A stretch of 64,000 bases of DNA from Bifidobacterium simiiventris (GTDB lineage: Bacteria > Actinomycetota > Actinomycetes > Actinomycetales > Bifidobacteriaceae), in NCBI RefSeq assembly GCF_019331715.1, contig NZ_JAHBBG010000001.1:372001-436000 (forward strand). The letters run 5' to 3'. The notes beneath the pieces are model-generated. The model had not been told where the DNA came from, did no database searches, and worked only from the letters and a program-made list of their open reading frames with translations. This document shows positions 1 through 7,734 of this stretch, piece after piece (within the stretch, counting starts at the first letter, position 1; every line of letters starts with the position of its first letter). Both the position numbers and the translations under genes were made by a program.

Positions 1-1386
1 CGTGTACGGGTTGGCCGGCGCGAAGCGGGTCAGGCCGAGCCGGGTGAGCATGTCGTCGGCGATGCGGTTCGCGTCCTCGTCCGTTTTGCCCATCGATGTG
101 GGGCCGAGCGCCACTTCGGCGCGCACGCTCGCCGTGGCGAACTGGTGCTCCGGTTCCTGGAACACCATGCCGACGCGCCCCAGCAGTTCGCGGCTCTTCC
201 ATTCGTGCGGGTCGTCGCCGCGCCCGGTCGGCACCATGTCGGCGCTCACACGCACATGCCCGGCGATCGGCGGCAGCAGTCCTGCCAAGGTGAGCGCGAG
301 CGTGGATTTGCCCGCGCCGTTCGGCCCCATGAGCGCATACACCTCACCGCCGTAGAACTCGAGGTTCACGTGTTCACCGAGCGCCTTGCCACGGCCGAAC
401 GACAGGTCGTCGGCGCGCAGCACCGGCTCGCCGGCATGTTCGGGGTCGATATGGGATGCCGGGTTCAGCGGCCGCATTGCCCCGTCCGGATCGCGATACT
501 CAGTGGGGATGCGACGGCCGGGCACCCATGCGCCGCCGGCCGCGAGCACGTCGCCGACCGTGGAGAAGACCTCGTCGGGCGTGCCGTCGGCGATCACGCC
601 GCCGGTCAGATCGTCCGGATCGGGTTTGCCGAGCACGATCACCCGGTCGATCAGGTCGAGCCATACGTCGATGTGATGTTCGACGACGATCATCGTCTCA
701 TGCGTGGTTTCGAGCACATGCCGAACCGCGTCGTGTACCTCGCGCACGCCGGCCGGGTCGAGGTTCGCGGTCGGTTCGTCGAGCAGCAGCAGTCCCGGAT
801 GCATGGCGAGCACGCCGGCGAGCGCGAGTCGCTGGCGTTGGCCGCCCGACATGTGCTGCGTGGATCGGTCGAGCGCAAGATCACCGAGTCCGACGATATC
901 CAATGATTCGTGCACGCGCTTCCAGATCTCGTCGCGCGGCACGCCGAGGCTTTCGCAGCCGAATGCGGCGTCGTCGCCGACCCGTTCGAGGATGATCTGC
1001 GAATCGGGATCCTGCAATACCAGTCCGGCGCGGCCTCGTGCGGCCCGCGCGTCAAGCCCGTCGACAGTGAGCGTGCCTTCCTCTTCGCCGTCGTCGGCAC
1101 CGCCGAGCACGCCGGCGAGCGCAGCCATCAACGTCGATTTGCCTGCGCCGGACGCGCCGAGCAGCAGCACGCGTTCGCCGGGCCGGATGTCGAAGTCGAC
1201 GTGCCGCAATGCGAAGTCGCGCCGCGTGGTGTGCCGCCATCCCCAGTCGTGAGCGCTGACCGCGGCCGGCGCGATACCGGTTTGCGGAGTCGATGCGATG
1301 GCAGGCATGGTATCGGCCGTGATGTCAGACGCACCGTCGGCCGCGGGATCGTCAGGGGAAGAACCGGTCATCGAATGCTCGACCAT
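1..1386 (-). CDS. ECF-type transporter dual ATP-binding protein (partial)
   Basis: The gene reads from an ATG at 1386 leftward off the window edge, giving 462 codons. After about 48 poorly conserved residues come two ABC ATPase halves in one chain. The first has Walker A GASGAGKST (about residues 77-85), a Q-loop in QDPDSQ, signature MSGGQRQR and Walker B LLLLDEPTANLD. The second has Walker A GPNGAGKST (about 354-362) and the Q-loop QEPEHQF. The second signature and Walker B lie outside the window. Two fused CbiO-like ATPases are typical of energy-coupling factor importers for vitamins or metals (YkoD-like). AGGAAAGG 12 nt upstream serves as the ribosome binding site. The substrate cannot be told, because the S and T components are not in view. 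Confidence 0.85.
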   Translation of the reverse strand, partial: MVEHSMTGSSPDDPAADGASDITADTMPAIASTPQTGIAPAAVSAHDWGWRHTTRRDFALRHVDFDIRPGERVLLLGASGAGKSTLMAALAGVLGGADDGEEEGTLTVDGLDARAARGRAGLVLQDPDSQIILERVGDDAAFGCESLGVPRDEIWKRVHESLDIVGLGDLALDRSTQHMSGGQRQRLALAGVLAMHPGLLLLDEPTANLDPAGVREVHDAVRHVLETTHETMIVVEHHIDVWLDLIDRVIVLGKPDPDDLTGGVIADGTPDEVFSTVGDVLAAGGAWVPGRRIPTEYRDPDGAMRPLNPASHIDPEHAGEPVLRADDLSFGRGKALGEHVNLEFYGGEVYALMGPNGAGKSTLALTLAGLLPPIAGHVRVSADMVPTGRGDDPHEWKSRELLGRVGMVFQEPEHQFATASVRAEVALGPTSMGKTDEDANRIADDMLTRLGLTRFAPANPYT

Positions 1387-1598
1387 TGGATCGTGCCTTT
1401 CCTCTGGGACGTCGGCCGGATGGCCGAACGCCAACGAATATCAGGCACGGGAAGGCGACGTCCGTGCGCCGGCATTACCCGGTCACGTTCAATCGGTCGG
1501 GACGAATCCCATCTCAGCCATGCCGTTACGGACAGTATTCGCAACGGTTCGCAGCTCCCGTGTCAACCCCACGAGCATAACCCACCCCGGAGTCAAGG

Positions 1599-2717
1599 TC
1601 ACCGTGTCTTGAAGTAGCGGAAGAGTTGGGATTCGCGGACGAATAGTCCGGCGAGGACGGCCGCGAGCATGCTGGCGGCGAACAGCGCGAGCGGCGCGCG
1701 TATCGCAGACAAAAGGATTGCAACGGGGTCGCCGGCCGCCATGCGCCAGCAGTAGGCGGCGATGAGGCTGCACGCCGATATGGTCCCGAGCCCGCTCCAC
1801 GTGAGCGTCTCCAAGCCGATGCCGAGCAGCTGCGCGCCTTTGGATTGGCCGCAGTGCAGCGCGCCCGCGTATTCGAGCCGGCGTCTTCGCACGCCCACGA
1901 CGCCGATCAGCAGTCCGGCCGCGAGTCCCGCGCAGGGCATCCACCGGGTCATGCGGCTCGTGTACGAGTCGTGCGCGTCGTAGTGCGAGTCGAATCCCTT
2001 GTTGACCGCCATGACGCCGGCCTGGCCACCCGTCGACTCGCCGGAGACGATCACGGTCGAATACAGCAGGTTGTCGGTCTGACCACTGGCGGGCCATTGC
2101 CTGGCCCAGCATTCGCCGAACGGCGCGGCTGACGCGGATACCGGCACGACGAGCGCGTATGCGAGACGCGTATCGCGCCCGTCGTTGGGCCATGCGAACA
2201 CGCCCGCCACCGTGGCACCGCCGTGGTCGGTGGCGAGCCGGGAACCGACCGTCAGGCCGAAATCGTCGGCGAGATCGGCGGACACCCAGATGCCGGACGC
2301 GTCGACCCTGTCCGATACCGGCGTGGATGACGCGTTCGCCTGACGGTCGCCGGCGGCGAGAATGCGCAGCAGTCCGGGCGTGACCTCGTACGACGCGATG
2401 TCCTTGCCCGGCGTGGACAAGGGCGTGATCTGGTCGCCGGCACGCAACACGCCGGACGCGTCCGGGCCGTTCGCCGCGTCCGGCAACCGGTCGCACACGG
2501 TCCCGTCGATCAGATCGCCGGACGCGATGATCATGCGCGTGTCGGCCAGCGCGTTGATGCGCGTGACCGCCTGCGTCTCCAGGCCGACGACGCCCACCGC
2601 CTCGTAGCCGCCCAGCAGCAGTCCGGAACAGAGCACGGCAAGCATCATCGCGACCGCATGCGTGGTGCCCGACGCGATGTCGCGCACGCATTCCGAGACG
2701 ATCGAACCAAGCCTCAT
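1599..2717 (-). CDS. ABC transporter permease, MacB/FtsX-like
   Basis: 372 residues. One hydrophobic segment near the N-terminus (about 18-45) is followed by a large polar domain of roughly 200 residues, presumably outside the membrane. Three hydrophobic segments lie near the C-terminus (about 250-365), and the tail is RESQLFRYFKTR. This is the topology of MacB/FtsX-type permeases, which act as mechanotransmission ABC systems rather than classical channels. The start overlaps the stop of the upstream ATPase by 4 nt (ATGA), so translation is probably coupled. It is the last gene of a three-gene unit with the ATPase and a membrane-fusion-type adaptor. The transported or displaced substrate is unknown; peptide export or resistance is an inference. 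Confidence 0.75.
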   Translation of the reverse strand: MRLGSIVSECVRDIASGTTHAVAMMLAVLCSGLLLGGYEAVGVVGLETQAVTRINALADTRMIIASGDLIDGTVCDRLPDAANGPDASGVLRAGDQITPLSTPGKDIASYEVTPGLLRILAAGDRQANASSTPVSDRVDASGIWVSADLADDFGLTVGSRLATDHGGATVAGVFAWPNDGRDTRLAYALVVPVSASAAPFGECWARQWPASGQTDNLLYSTVIVSGESTGGQAGVMAVNKGFDSHYDAHDSYTSRMTRWMPCAGLAAGLLIGVVGVRRRRLEYAGALHCGQSKGAQLLGIGLETLTWSGLGTISACSLIAAYCWRMAAGDPVAILLSAIRAPLALFAASMLAAVLAGLFVRESQLFRYFKTR

Positions 2718-3475
2718 GACACACCACCCCGCTCACCCGCATCACCACCGGCCGGCATGTCCGTATCCTCGCCGGGACGCGGCGCGTAGTCGGCCAGGTC
2801 GATCACGCGGCCGCACGCGTCACGCGTGTCCGGATCATGCGTGGCGACCAGCACGATCATGCCCTGCCCGGCCAGATTGCCCAGCACATGGCTGACCGAA
2901 CGCGCGGTGCGCGTGTCCAACTGCGCGGTCGGCTCGTCCACCAGCAACAGATCCGGCCTTGAGCACACCGCACGCGCCAGCATCAGCCGCTGCGCCTCCC
3001 CGCCCGACAGATCCGAGAACCTGCGGCCGGCCGCGTACTCCAGATCGAACAATCCCATCGCGGCCAACGCCTCAGGCTCCGCGTCACGCCGACGCATCCC
3101 CTTGGCCAACAAGGGGAACACGACATGATCCAACGCGGTACGCCGCGCGACCCCGTACGGGTTCTGGAACACCCAGCCGACACGCTCCACGCCCACGCGC
3201 TCCACCGTGCCCCGATACGGCTTCTCCCAGCCCGCCAGGATCGACAGCAACGTCGATTTGCCACAGCCCGAAGGCCCGCACACCGCGACCGTCTGCCCCG
3301 GTTCCACCGTGAAATCCAACCGTTCGAACAACACGTCCGTGCCCGGGAACCGATGCGCCAGCCCATGCGCCGTCACGCGTCTACCCTCACCCCGCGCAGT
3401 CCCCGGCACGATCCGCGGGACCACGACGTCGTCCGCGGCGCCTCCCGCGCCACCGGCCGCCACGCCGCGCATCAC
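2714..3475 (-). CDS. ABC transporter ATP-binding protein, LolD/MacB class
   Basis: 253 residues. Walker A is GPSGCGKST, the Q-loop region is WVFQNPYG, the signature is LSGGEAQR, Walker B is LLLVDEPTAQLD, and the switch histidine is in VATHDPD. The core resembles LolD/MacB ATPases, flanked by about 35 N-terminal and 25 C-terminal Gly/Ala/Asp-rich residues that look unstructured. The start overlaps the upstream adaptor stop by 4 nt and the stop overlaps the downstream permease start by 4 nt, a tightly coupled operon. A later start near residue 32 (VTAHGLAHRF) is possible but has no obvious ribosome binding site. Confidence 0.88.
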   Translation of the reverse strand: MMRGVAAGGAGGAADDVVVPRIVPGTARGEGRRVTAHGLAHRFPGTDVLFERLDFTVEPGQTVAVCGPSGCGKSTLLSILAGWEKPYRGTVERVGVERVGWVFQNPYGVARRTALDHVVFPLLAKGMRRRDAEPEALAAMGLFDLEYAAGRRFSDLSGGEAQRLMLARAVCSRPDLLLVDEPTAQLDTRTARSVSHVLGNLAGQGMIVLVATHDPDTRDACGRVIDLADYAPRPGEDTDMPAGGDAGERGGVS

Positions 3476-4596
3476 CGGCAGCTTTCGTTCGCGATGCGGC
3501 TGCCGATCGCCACGCGGGCGATCGACGACACGTCAGGCCCGCCATCCCCGGTCCGCACCAGGCTCGCGCCCAGTTCGGAACCCACGATCGACACCCTCAC
3601 CACGTCAAACGCGCCCGCATCATCCGGGGAATCGTCCCTCGGCACCGCGACGCAACCCTGTGTACCGTCCACGCCGAACACCGCGCCGGCCGGCACGCGC
3701 AGCACCGTCACCGGCTCGGCCAACGCGAGCGACGCGCCCAACCCGGCCGCCAGCGTCGCCTCGTCCATCAGCCGGTAGTCATCGCTCGCCGCGACCCTGT
3801 CCAGGAACGCCGCATCCGTGATCTCGACGGACCCGGCCGGCAGCGTACCGGTCTGGCCGAGCACGCTGACCGTACGATCCATATCCGCCGCCCGCCCGTT
3901 CTTGACCGTCAATTTGGTCAACATGCCGGGCACCTGGCCGACCGCCATGCCCGCCGTCACGCCGACGCCCACGACCGCGTCCCACGAGCCGACCCGCACC
4001 GACACGGCCGGAATCCACAACACGTCCGCGATCCGCAGACCCCCGTCCGACGTGTCGCCCCGATCGTTCATCAACCGGCGCACGCCCTCGGACGTGTCCC
4101 ACAGATACTCATCCGAACCAGGCACGCCACCATACCCCAACCGGTTCAGCTCGTTATTCAACGCGAGCACGTCATCGCCCCTGTCCCCGACGACCAGATC
4201 ACGATACAAGGGAGTGGCCGTGCCCAACGCGACCACCACACGATCGTTCACCCTATACGCGGCCTTACCCGACTCCAAACCGCCCGCGGACCAGTCCGCG
4301 GTCACCGTGCCCGACACGTTGCCGACCAGATCACGCGCCGACGACACCGTCGGAACCAACGTCACCTGCTGCGAACCCGCATACTCCTGCACGCCCACCG
4401 GCACGCTCGTCACCTCCCCAGCGGCACCCAACAACCCCGGAGCACGATCAGGCAACCACAACGCACACGCCCCCACCGCCAACGACACCGACACAACCAC
4501 CGCCAGCAACACCCACGTCACAGACAGACATCCGCCGCGCCGCCGAATGTCCCGGTTCGTCGCGGCACCCTTGCCGTCCTTGTCATCATGAGACAT
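3472..4596 (-). CDS. Membrane-anchored adaptor with peptidoglycan-binding-like motif
   Basis: 374 residues. A short basic N-terminus and one membrane helix (about 25-48) precede a large extracytoplasmic region. Around residues 133-155, DLVVGDRGDDVLALNNELNRLG has the spacing of a PG_binding_1 repeat, as seen in actinobacterial MacA-like fusion proteins that work with MacB-type ABC pairs. The C-terminal half is beta-rich and valine-rich, like membrane-fusion proteins. It is the first gene of the unit with the ATPase and permease, and starts 122 nt downstream of the lipoprotein gene that ends at 4719. Role by inference: the extracytoplasmic arm of the ABC system, contacting the cell wall. The substrate is not known. 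Confidence 0.7.
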   Translation of the reverse strand: MSHDDKDGKGAATNRDIRRRGGCLSVTWVLLAVVVSVSLAVGACALWLPDRAPGLLGAAGEVTSVPVGVQEYAGSQQVTLVPTVSSARDLVGNVSGTVTADWSAGGLESGKAAYRVNDRVVVALGTATPLYRDLVVGDRGDDVLALNNELNRLGYGGVPGSDEYLWDTSEGVRRLMNDRGDTSDGGLRIADVLWIPAVSVRVGSWDAVVGVGVTAGMAVGQVPGMLTKLTVKNGRAADMDRTVSVLGQTGTLPAGSVEITDAAFLDRVAASDDYRLMDEATLAAGLGASLALAEPVTVLRVPAGAVFGVDGTQGCVAVPRDDSPDDAGAFDVVRVSIVGSELGASLVRTGDGGPDVSSIARVAIGSRIANESCR

Positions 4597-4718
4597 CTTC
4601 TTCCCTTCCGTCAGACCGGAACACCCCTATGACAACGATTGCACGACTCGCCCGCGACGCCCGAAGGCAGCCGCCGTTTTCCGTAAGAACCATATCCCGC
4701 AATGGCATGGATTCACCC

Positions 4719-5411
4719 TCACCACAATTGCTCTTTGTCGTCCCCGGGACGATACGACAACATGTTGTTGGCGACTTCGCACGATTGCACGTCGGGATTG
4801 CTTCGGTCAAATGAATATGGATCGTTTTGTCCGTCGTCGCGCTTATGTTCATCATCATAATCTTCGCGCGAATAGGTTCTAGGAACCAGACCATTGCGAT
4901 GCAGACAATCCACAAACCCGTCCTCTATGTTTTCGTAAAGATTCGGGTTACCCTGTTGGACCCCGTACACGTCGTCCACGTAGGAGATGTACTCATCAAA
5001 GCACTCACCGGAATCCTGCTCGTATTTCTTTTCCTGAGCCTCGGTTCCCGCCGAACGCGCGGCCTCGGCAAACATACCGTTGGAATACTTGATGAGCTTT
5101 AATCCGGTGTATCCTTTGCCGACCATGCAGGTCTTGTATCCGGACCATGCCTGCTCATAGTCAGAAGTCGACACGCTTCCTGACTTCAATGCACGGCGCA
5201 GTATGTCCCGCTGGAAATCAGAAAGATCGGGCATATCTGCAAATCCTTCGATATATGAGGAAAGCGACGATGCCAACTTTCCGGAAGGCGCGGCATTGCC
5301 ATCGTCATCGGCAACAGTCGCGCCTTCCCCGCAACCGGAAAAAAGCAGTATCATACACATCATGTACAGGACGATCACTCGTCCTGTACATGAGCCAAGG
5401 TCATTCCTCAT
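4719..5411 (-). CDS. Putative lipoprotein A, paralogue of lipoprotein B at 7735-8496
   Basis: 230 residues from the ATG at 5411; an in-frame ATG lies three codons upstream. GAGGA nine bases before the chosen ATG supports it. The N-terminus is a signal-like segment ending MILLFSGC, an imperfect lipobox with Phe at -3. The mature part matches the protein at 7735-8496 in order and spacing: KLASS, then QR..L.RAL...., DYE..WS....C, the D.GEC segment, YGVQ.GN, VDCLHR..LVP..YS and finally C.VAN. Four cysteines are shared, suggesting two disulfides. I do not recognise the family. It lies between the ABC unit and the peptide/two-component genes, on the opposite strand to the latter. An immunity or sensor-accessory role is speculation. 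Confidence 0.7.
   Translation of the reverse strand: MRNDLGSCTGRVIVLYMMCMILLFSGCGEGATVADDDGNAAPSGKLASSLSSYIEGFADMPDLSDFQRDILRRALKSGSVSTSDYEQAWSGYKTCMVGKGYTGLKLIKYSNGMFAEAARSAGTEAQEKKYEQDSGECFDEYISYVDDVYGVQQGNPNLYENIEDGFVDCLHRNGLVPRTYSREDYDDEHKRDDGQNDPYSFDRSNPDVQSCEVANNMLSYRPGDDKEQLW
5361..5392. repeat. Perfect 14-bp inverted repeat in the lipoprotein A signal-sequence region
   Basis: The arms CATGTACAGGACGA and TCGTCCTGTACATG are perfectly complementary around a 4-nt loop (TCAC). The repeat falls about 20-50 nt inside the lipoprotein A coding region, in the codons just before the hydrophobic core of the signal peptide. It could be an operator for a dimeric regulator, an mRNA hairpin near the start codon, or chance constrained by coding. 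No T-run follows, so it is not an intrinsic terminator. Confidence 0.8.
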
Positions 5412-5675
5412 AATCACCATTCCTCATAGCAACGAGTAATCCGCGAGATCATTCACATACGTCTTACCGCCGTAGACCTCAACGTATACCTATGGAAGCT
5501 CCTCGCAGCAAAGATTTTTTACGGATATTCATGAGAAACCTCTTCCTTCGAGATTGTTTCGACCCATATATTGTTTGACAAGATATGTGCGATACGCAAC
5601 CCATCGTCTACTGCTTTTGTGTAGAGATAATAGAGGGCATCGCCGTGGTTCATACACAAATGCAGTACTGGCCTT
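5412..5675. other. Divergent intergenic region between lipoprotein A and the peptide gene
   Basis: Lower GC than the surroundings, with no convincing protein gene. It contains an inverted pair TTTGTGTA (5616-5623) and TACACAAA (5653-5660), 29 nt apart and just upstream of the peptide promoter, which could be an activator site. On the minus strand a 17-codon frame (5532-5479) follows a purine-rich GGAAGAGG, but it is too short to call a gene. Confidence 0.4.
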
Positions 5676-5704
5676 TTGCTCGGGAACAACCTCCGCCATA
5701 TAAT
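5676..5704 (+). promoter_or_regulatory. Promoter of the peptide / response regulator / kinase genes
   Basis: A perfect -10 hexamer TATAAT (5699-5704) lies 17 nt downstream of a partial -35 TTGCTC (5676-5681). The predicted start near 5711 would leave a leader of about 20 nt carrying GGAGG and then the GTG at 5731. A strong -10 with a weak -35 fits a promoter that needs an activator. Confidence 0.6.
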
Positions 5705-5730
5705 GTCACAAACCTATCTAGGAGGATATC

Positions 5731-5889
5731 GTGTCAAAGTTTCTCATTGCTCTGCTAACGATTGCATTGTCCTTCGGTACGACGGCACCAACCAACAGCA
5801 GCCCCAGCACGCTCGAAACCGCATATTCCGCCAGCCTCTTCGTCGTCTGTCCGCCATATCTGTGGTGGTGGTGCGGCAAAAGATCCTGA
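5731..5889 (+). CDS. Small secreted Cys/Trp-rich peptide precursor, candidate signal peptide
   Basis: 52 codons from GTG, preceded by GGAGG with a 5-nt gap and a well-placed promoter. Residues 1-19 form a Sec-type signal sequence: MSK, then a hydrophobic core FLIALLTIALSF, then GTTA. The middle is Ser/Thr-rich. The C-terminus is SLFVVCPPYLWWWC followed by GKRS, with cysteines at 40 and 48 enclosing a seven-residue, Pro- and Trp-rich loop that could close as a disulfide ring. The stop lies 15 nt before the response regulator gene, which is followed by a histidine kinase gene. A small exported peptide encoded directly upstream of its own two-component system is the usual architecture of peptide pheromone circuits. 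A bacteriocin-like role is an alternative. I know no family with this sequence; function is inferred from context only. Confidence 0.65.
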   Translation: MSKFLIALLTIALSFGTTAPTNSSPSTLETAYSASLFVVCPPYLWWWCGKRS

Positions 5890-5904
5890 CAACGTCGGCG
5901 TGGC

Positions 5905-6597
5905 ATGATTCGGCAGCCGCAAGCGTCGTCACTCTGGCTGGCAGACAGCCAACCACCTGTGTATTACCGACGAGTAGCCATCGTTGACAACGATCCGCGA
6001 TCGTTGGCCTCCCTGCGAACGTTGATCAAGGAACAACTTGCTCGATCTTCGGTGATATGGACCACTGCGAACGGCAGTGAAACCGTACAATTATGCTCAC
6101 AAACCGAGACCATGCCGAATCTGCTCATGCTCGACATGTCCTTGGAAGGGCTGCAGGGACCGGAAGTGATCAGACGAATTCGCAGAGTCTCCGGCAATAC
6201 CGCGATTCTCGCCATCACCAGTTTCTCCTTGCCGAGATACACATATAAGGTTCAGCGCGCGGGAGGGCAGGGCATAGTCAGCAAAAACAACGAAAATGAT
6301 ATACTCAATGCCGCAGCCGCATTACTGTCCGGACAAGTGCAAAACGGATTTGAATCCCCCAAAATGGCCCATATTCGCATCACTCATGAGCAGTCCACGC
6401 AACCTGCTTTGACCATCAGGGAAGCGGAGATCATCGACCTCGTTGCGAACGAGGGACTGCTTGACGCAGAGGTCGCCACAACGCTCGGCATATCCGAAGC
6501 CACGGTACGAAAACATATGCAGAACATCATGACCAAACTCGGCGCCCGAAGCTCCCGGCAGGCTGTGGCCTTATGGATGAACCGCAATGATTGCTGA
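5905..6597 (+). CDS. NarL/LuxR-type response regulator
   Basis: 230 residues from ATG 5905. A GTG at 5959 would start 18 codons later, immediately before the receiver domain; neither has a strong ribosome binding site, so translation may be coupled to the peptide gene. Receiver domain at about 23-140: acidic pair in VAIVDND, phospho-acceptor Asp in LLMLDMSL (about 77), Thr in ITSF, Lys in VSKNN (about 127). The C-terminal LuxR-type helix-turn-helix (about 168-225) contains LTIREAEIIDLVANEG and ISEATVRKHMQNIMTKL. Partner of the downstream kinase, and the likely activator of the peptide promoter. Confidence 0.9.
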   Translation: MIRQPQASSLWLADSQPPVYYRRVAIVDNDPRSLASLRTLIKEQLARSSVIWTTANGSETVQLCSQTETMPNLLMLDMSLEGLQGPEVIRRIRRVSGNTAILAITSFSLPRYTYKVQRAGGQGIVSKNNENDILNAAAALLSGQVQNGFESPKMAHIRITHEQSTQPALTIREAEIIDLVANEGLLDAEVATTLGISEATVRKHMQNIMTKLGARSSRQAVALWMNRNDC

Positions 6598-6612
6598 CCA
6601 TCAGGAAATGAT

Positions 6613-7734
6613 ATGAACATGATCATCGCCTCGCTTTCCCGATACCGGATCTATCGGGTACGCGCGCTGCTTTCCCTCTTCGTGTTGCTGCTGTTCGTCT
6701 GGGAATGGTCGCAGTATCCACCACACGGCATGCTCGACACGATACTCGCCCTTGTTGCCGGCAGCGCCATCGCCCTGACGATTCCGTTCCCCATTCCGGC
6801 AAGCTGCTGCATCTTCGTCGTCGATATTCTAGTGACGATGCTGTCCGGAAGCGGCCCCACCACGATGTGGGCCTCGCTGCTCGCCATCGGTCTTATCGCC
6901 TATCACAGTTCCGCTGGTATCATTTGCGCGACGGTCGTGTGCGCATGTCTCGCGCAATACGTCATGATGCAGCTGCCGACTCCTCGCGATGTAGGCCGGG
7001 AAAGCATGTTCTTCTTCGGTCTGATGTTCTTCTTCGCCGCATTTGCCGGGAGAGCGCTGCATTGGCGAGAAGAGGCGTTCCAACACCGGCTGCAGACTGA
7101 GCGATTCAGGCATCGCGAACAGATCATGGAAGCCAATAATCATGCCGCTCAGGAGATACATGATTCCGTCACCGGCGATCTGTCGCTCATCGCGCGCACG
7201 GCTCAGCGGCAAATACGAATCGGATCACAGGAACGCGAGCAATGGGAAGCCGTCGAACGATATGCGATGGAAGCACTGACGGATGTACACCGTGTGATCG
7301 AACAGTTGGCGAGCACGAATGACGACGCCAACGAACAGCCACGGTCCGACGTGGCCGTATCGATACGCCGATTGATAGACGACAATGAGCAGCGTCTGCA
7401 TGATGCCGGATTCAACGGACGATGCACCTTCAACGTGGATGATGACGCCGCAGCACTTCCTGACGGCCGACGCACTATCGCGATCGGGCTCATTCGCGAA
7501 ATCTACGCCAATATCATCCGCCACGGCAATCCAAACGAATCGTACGAGCTTTCCGTAGTCTGGAACGTCCGAGGTATCGAAATCACCGAGTGCAACACCG
7601 TCGCATCGCAGGACGATCTCACCGACGGTCACGGCATCGTCCAATACCGCCAGTCCATCGAACGCATCGGCGGCGTTCTCGATTGCGAACGGAACGGCGG
7701 CGAATGGGTCACCTTCGCGCAAATTCCCGCCTGA
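6613..7734 (+). CDS. Polytopic membrane sensor histidine kinase (HisKA_3 type)
   Basis: 373 residues. About five hydrophobic segments (roughly 17-32, 41-60, 62-78, 85-118, 131-148) make up the sensor, with no large external domain. This is the layout of kinases that sense small peptides or membrane signals. A short coiled linker precedes the phospho-acceptor in AAQEIHDSVTGDL (His183), then a catalytic domain with an N-box in EIYANIIRHG (Asn300) and a short G-box DGHG (339-342). The start at 6613 has AGGAA 7 nt upstream. It lies 15 nt after the regulator stop and ends directly against the stop of lipoprotein B on the other strand. Likely senses the peptide encoded at 5731; that pairing is inference from gene order. 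Confidence 0.88.
   Translation: MNMIIASLSRYRIYRVRALLSLFVLLLFVWEWSQYPPHGMLDTILALVAGSAIALTIPFPIPASCCIFVVDILVTMLSGSGPTTMWASLLAIGLIAYHSSAGIICATVVCACLAQYVMMQLPTPRDVGRESMFFFGLMFFFAAFAGRALHWREEAFQHRLQTERFRHREQIMEANNHAAQEIHDSVTGDLSLIARTAQRQIRIGSQEREQWEAVERYAMEALTDVHRVIEQLASTNDDANEQPRSDVAVSIRRLIDDNEQRLHDAGFNGRCTFNVDDDAAALPDGRRTIAIGLIREIYANIIRHGNPNESYELSVVWNVRGIEITECNTVASQDDLTDGHGIVQYRQSIERIGGVLDCERNGGEWVTFAQIPA

Noticed and set aside
1550..1600. MerR-like operator (TTGACTCCGGGGT wording, minus strand) upstream of the ECF ATPase gene
   Set aside because: The distance to the nearest -10-like TATGCT is only 11 nt and the dyad is imperfect; not supportable as a promoter.
1489..2748. Long open frame on the minus strand overlapping the permease gene
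   Set aside because: It is Arg/His/Gly-rich with no motifs and runs out of frame over the MacB/FtsX-like permease; a GC-rich shadow.
5424..5532. Tiny minus-strand frame of 17 codons after GGAAGAGG, continuing in another frame to a VYGGKTYVNDLADYSLL-like stretch
   Set aside because: It could be a frameshifted small peptide gene, but it needs an assumed frameshift and has no supporting context; left as a note.
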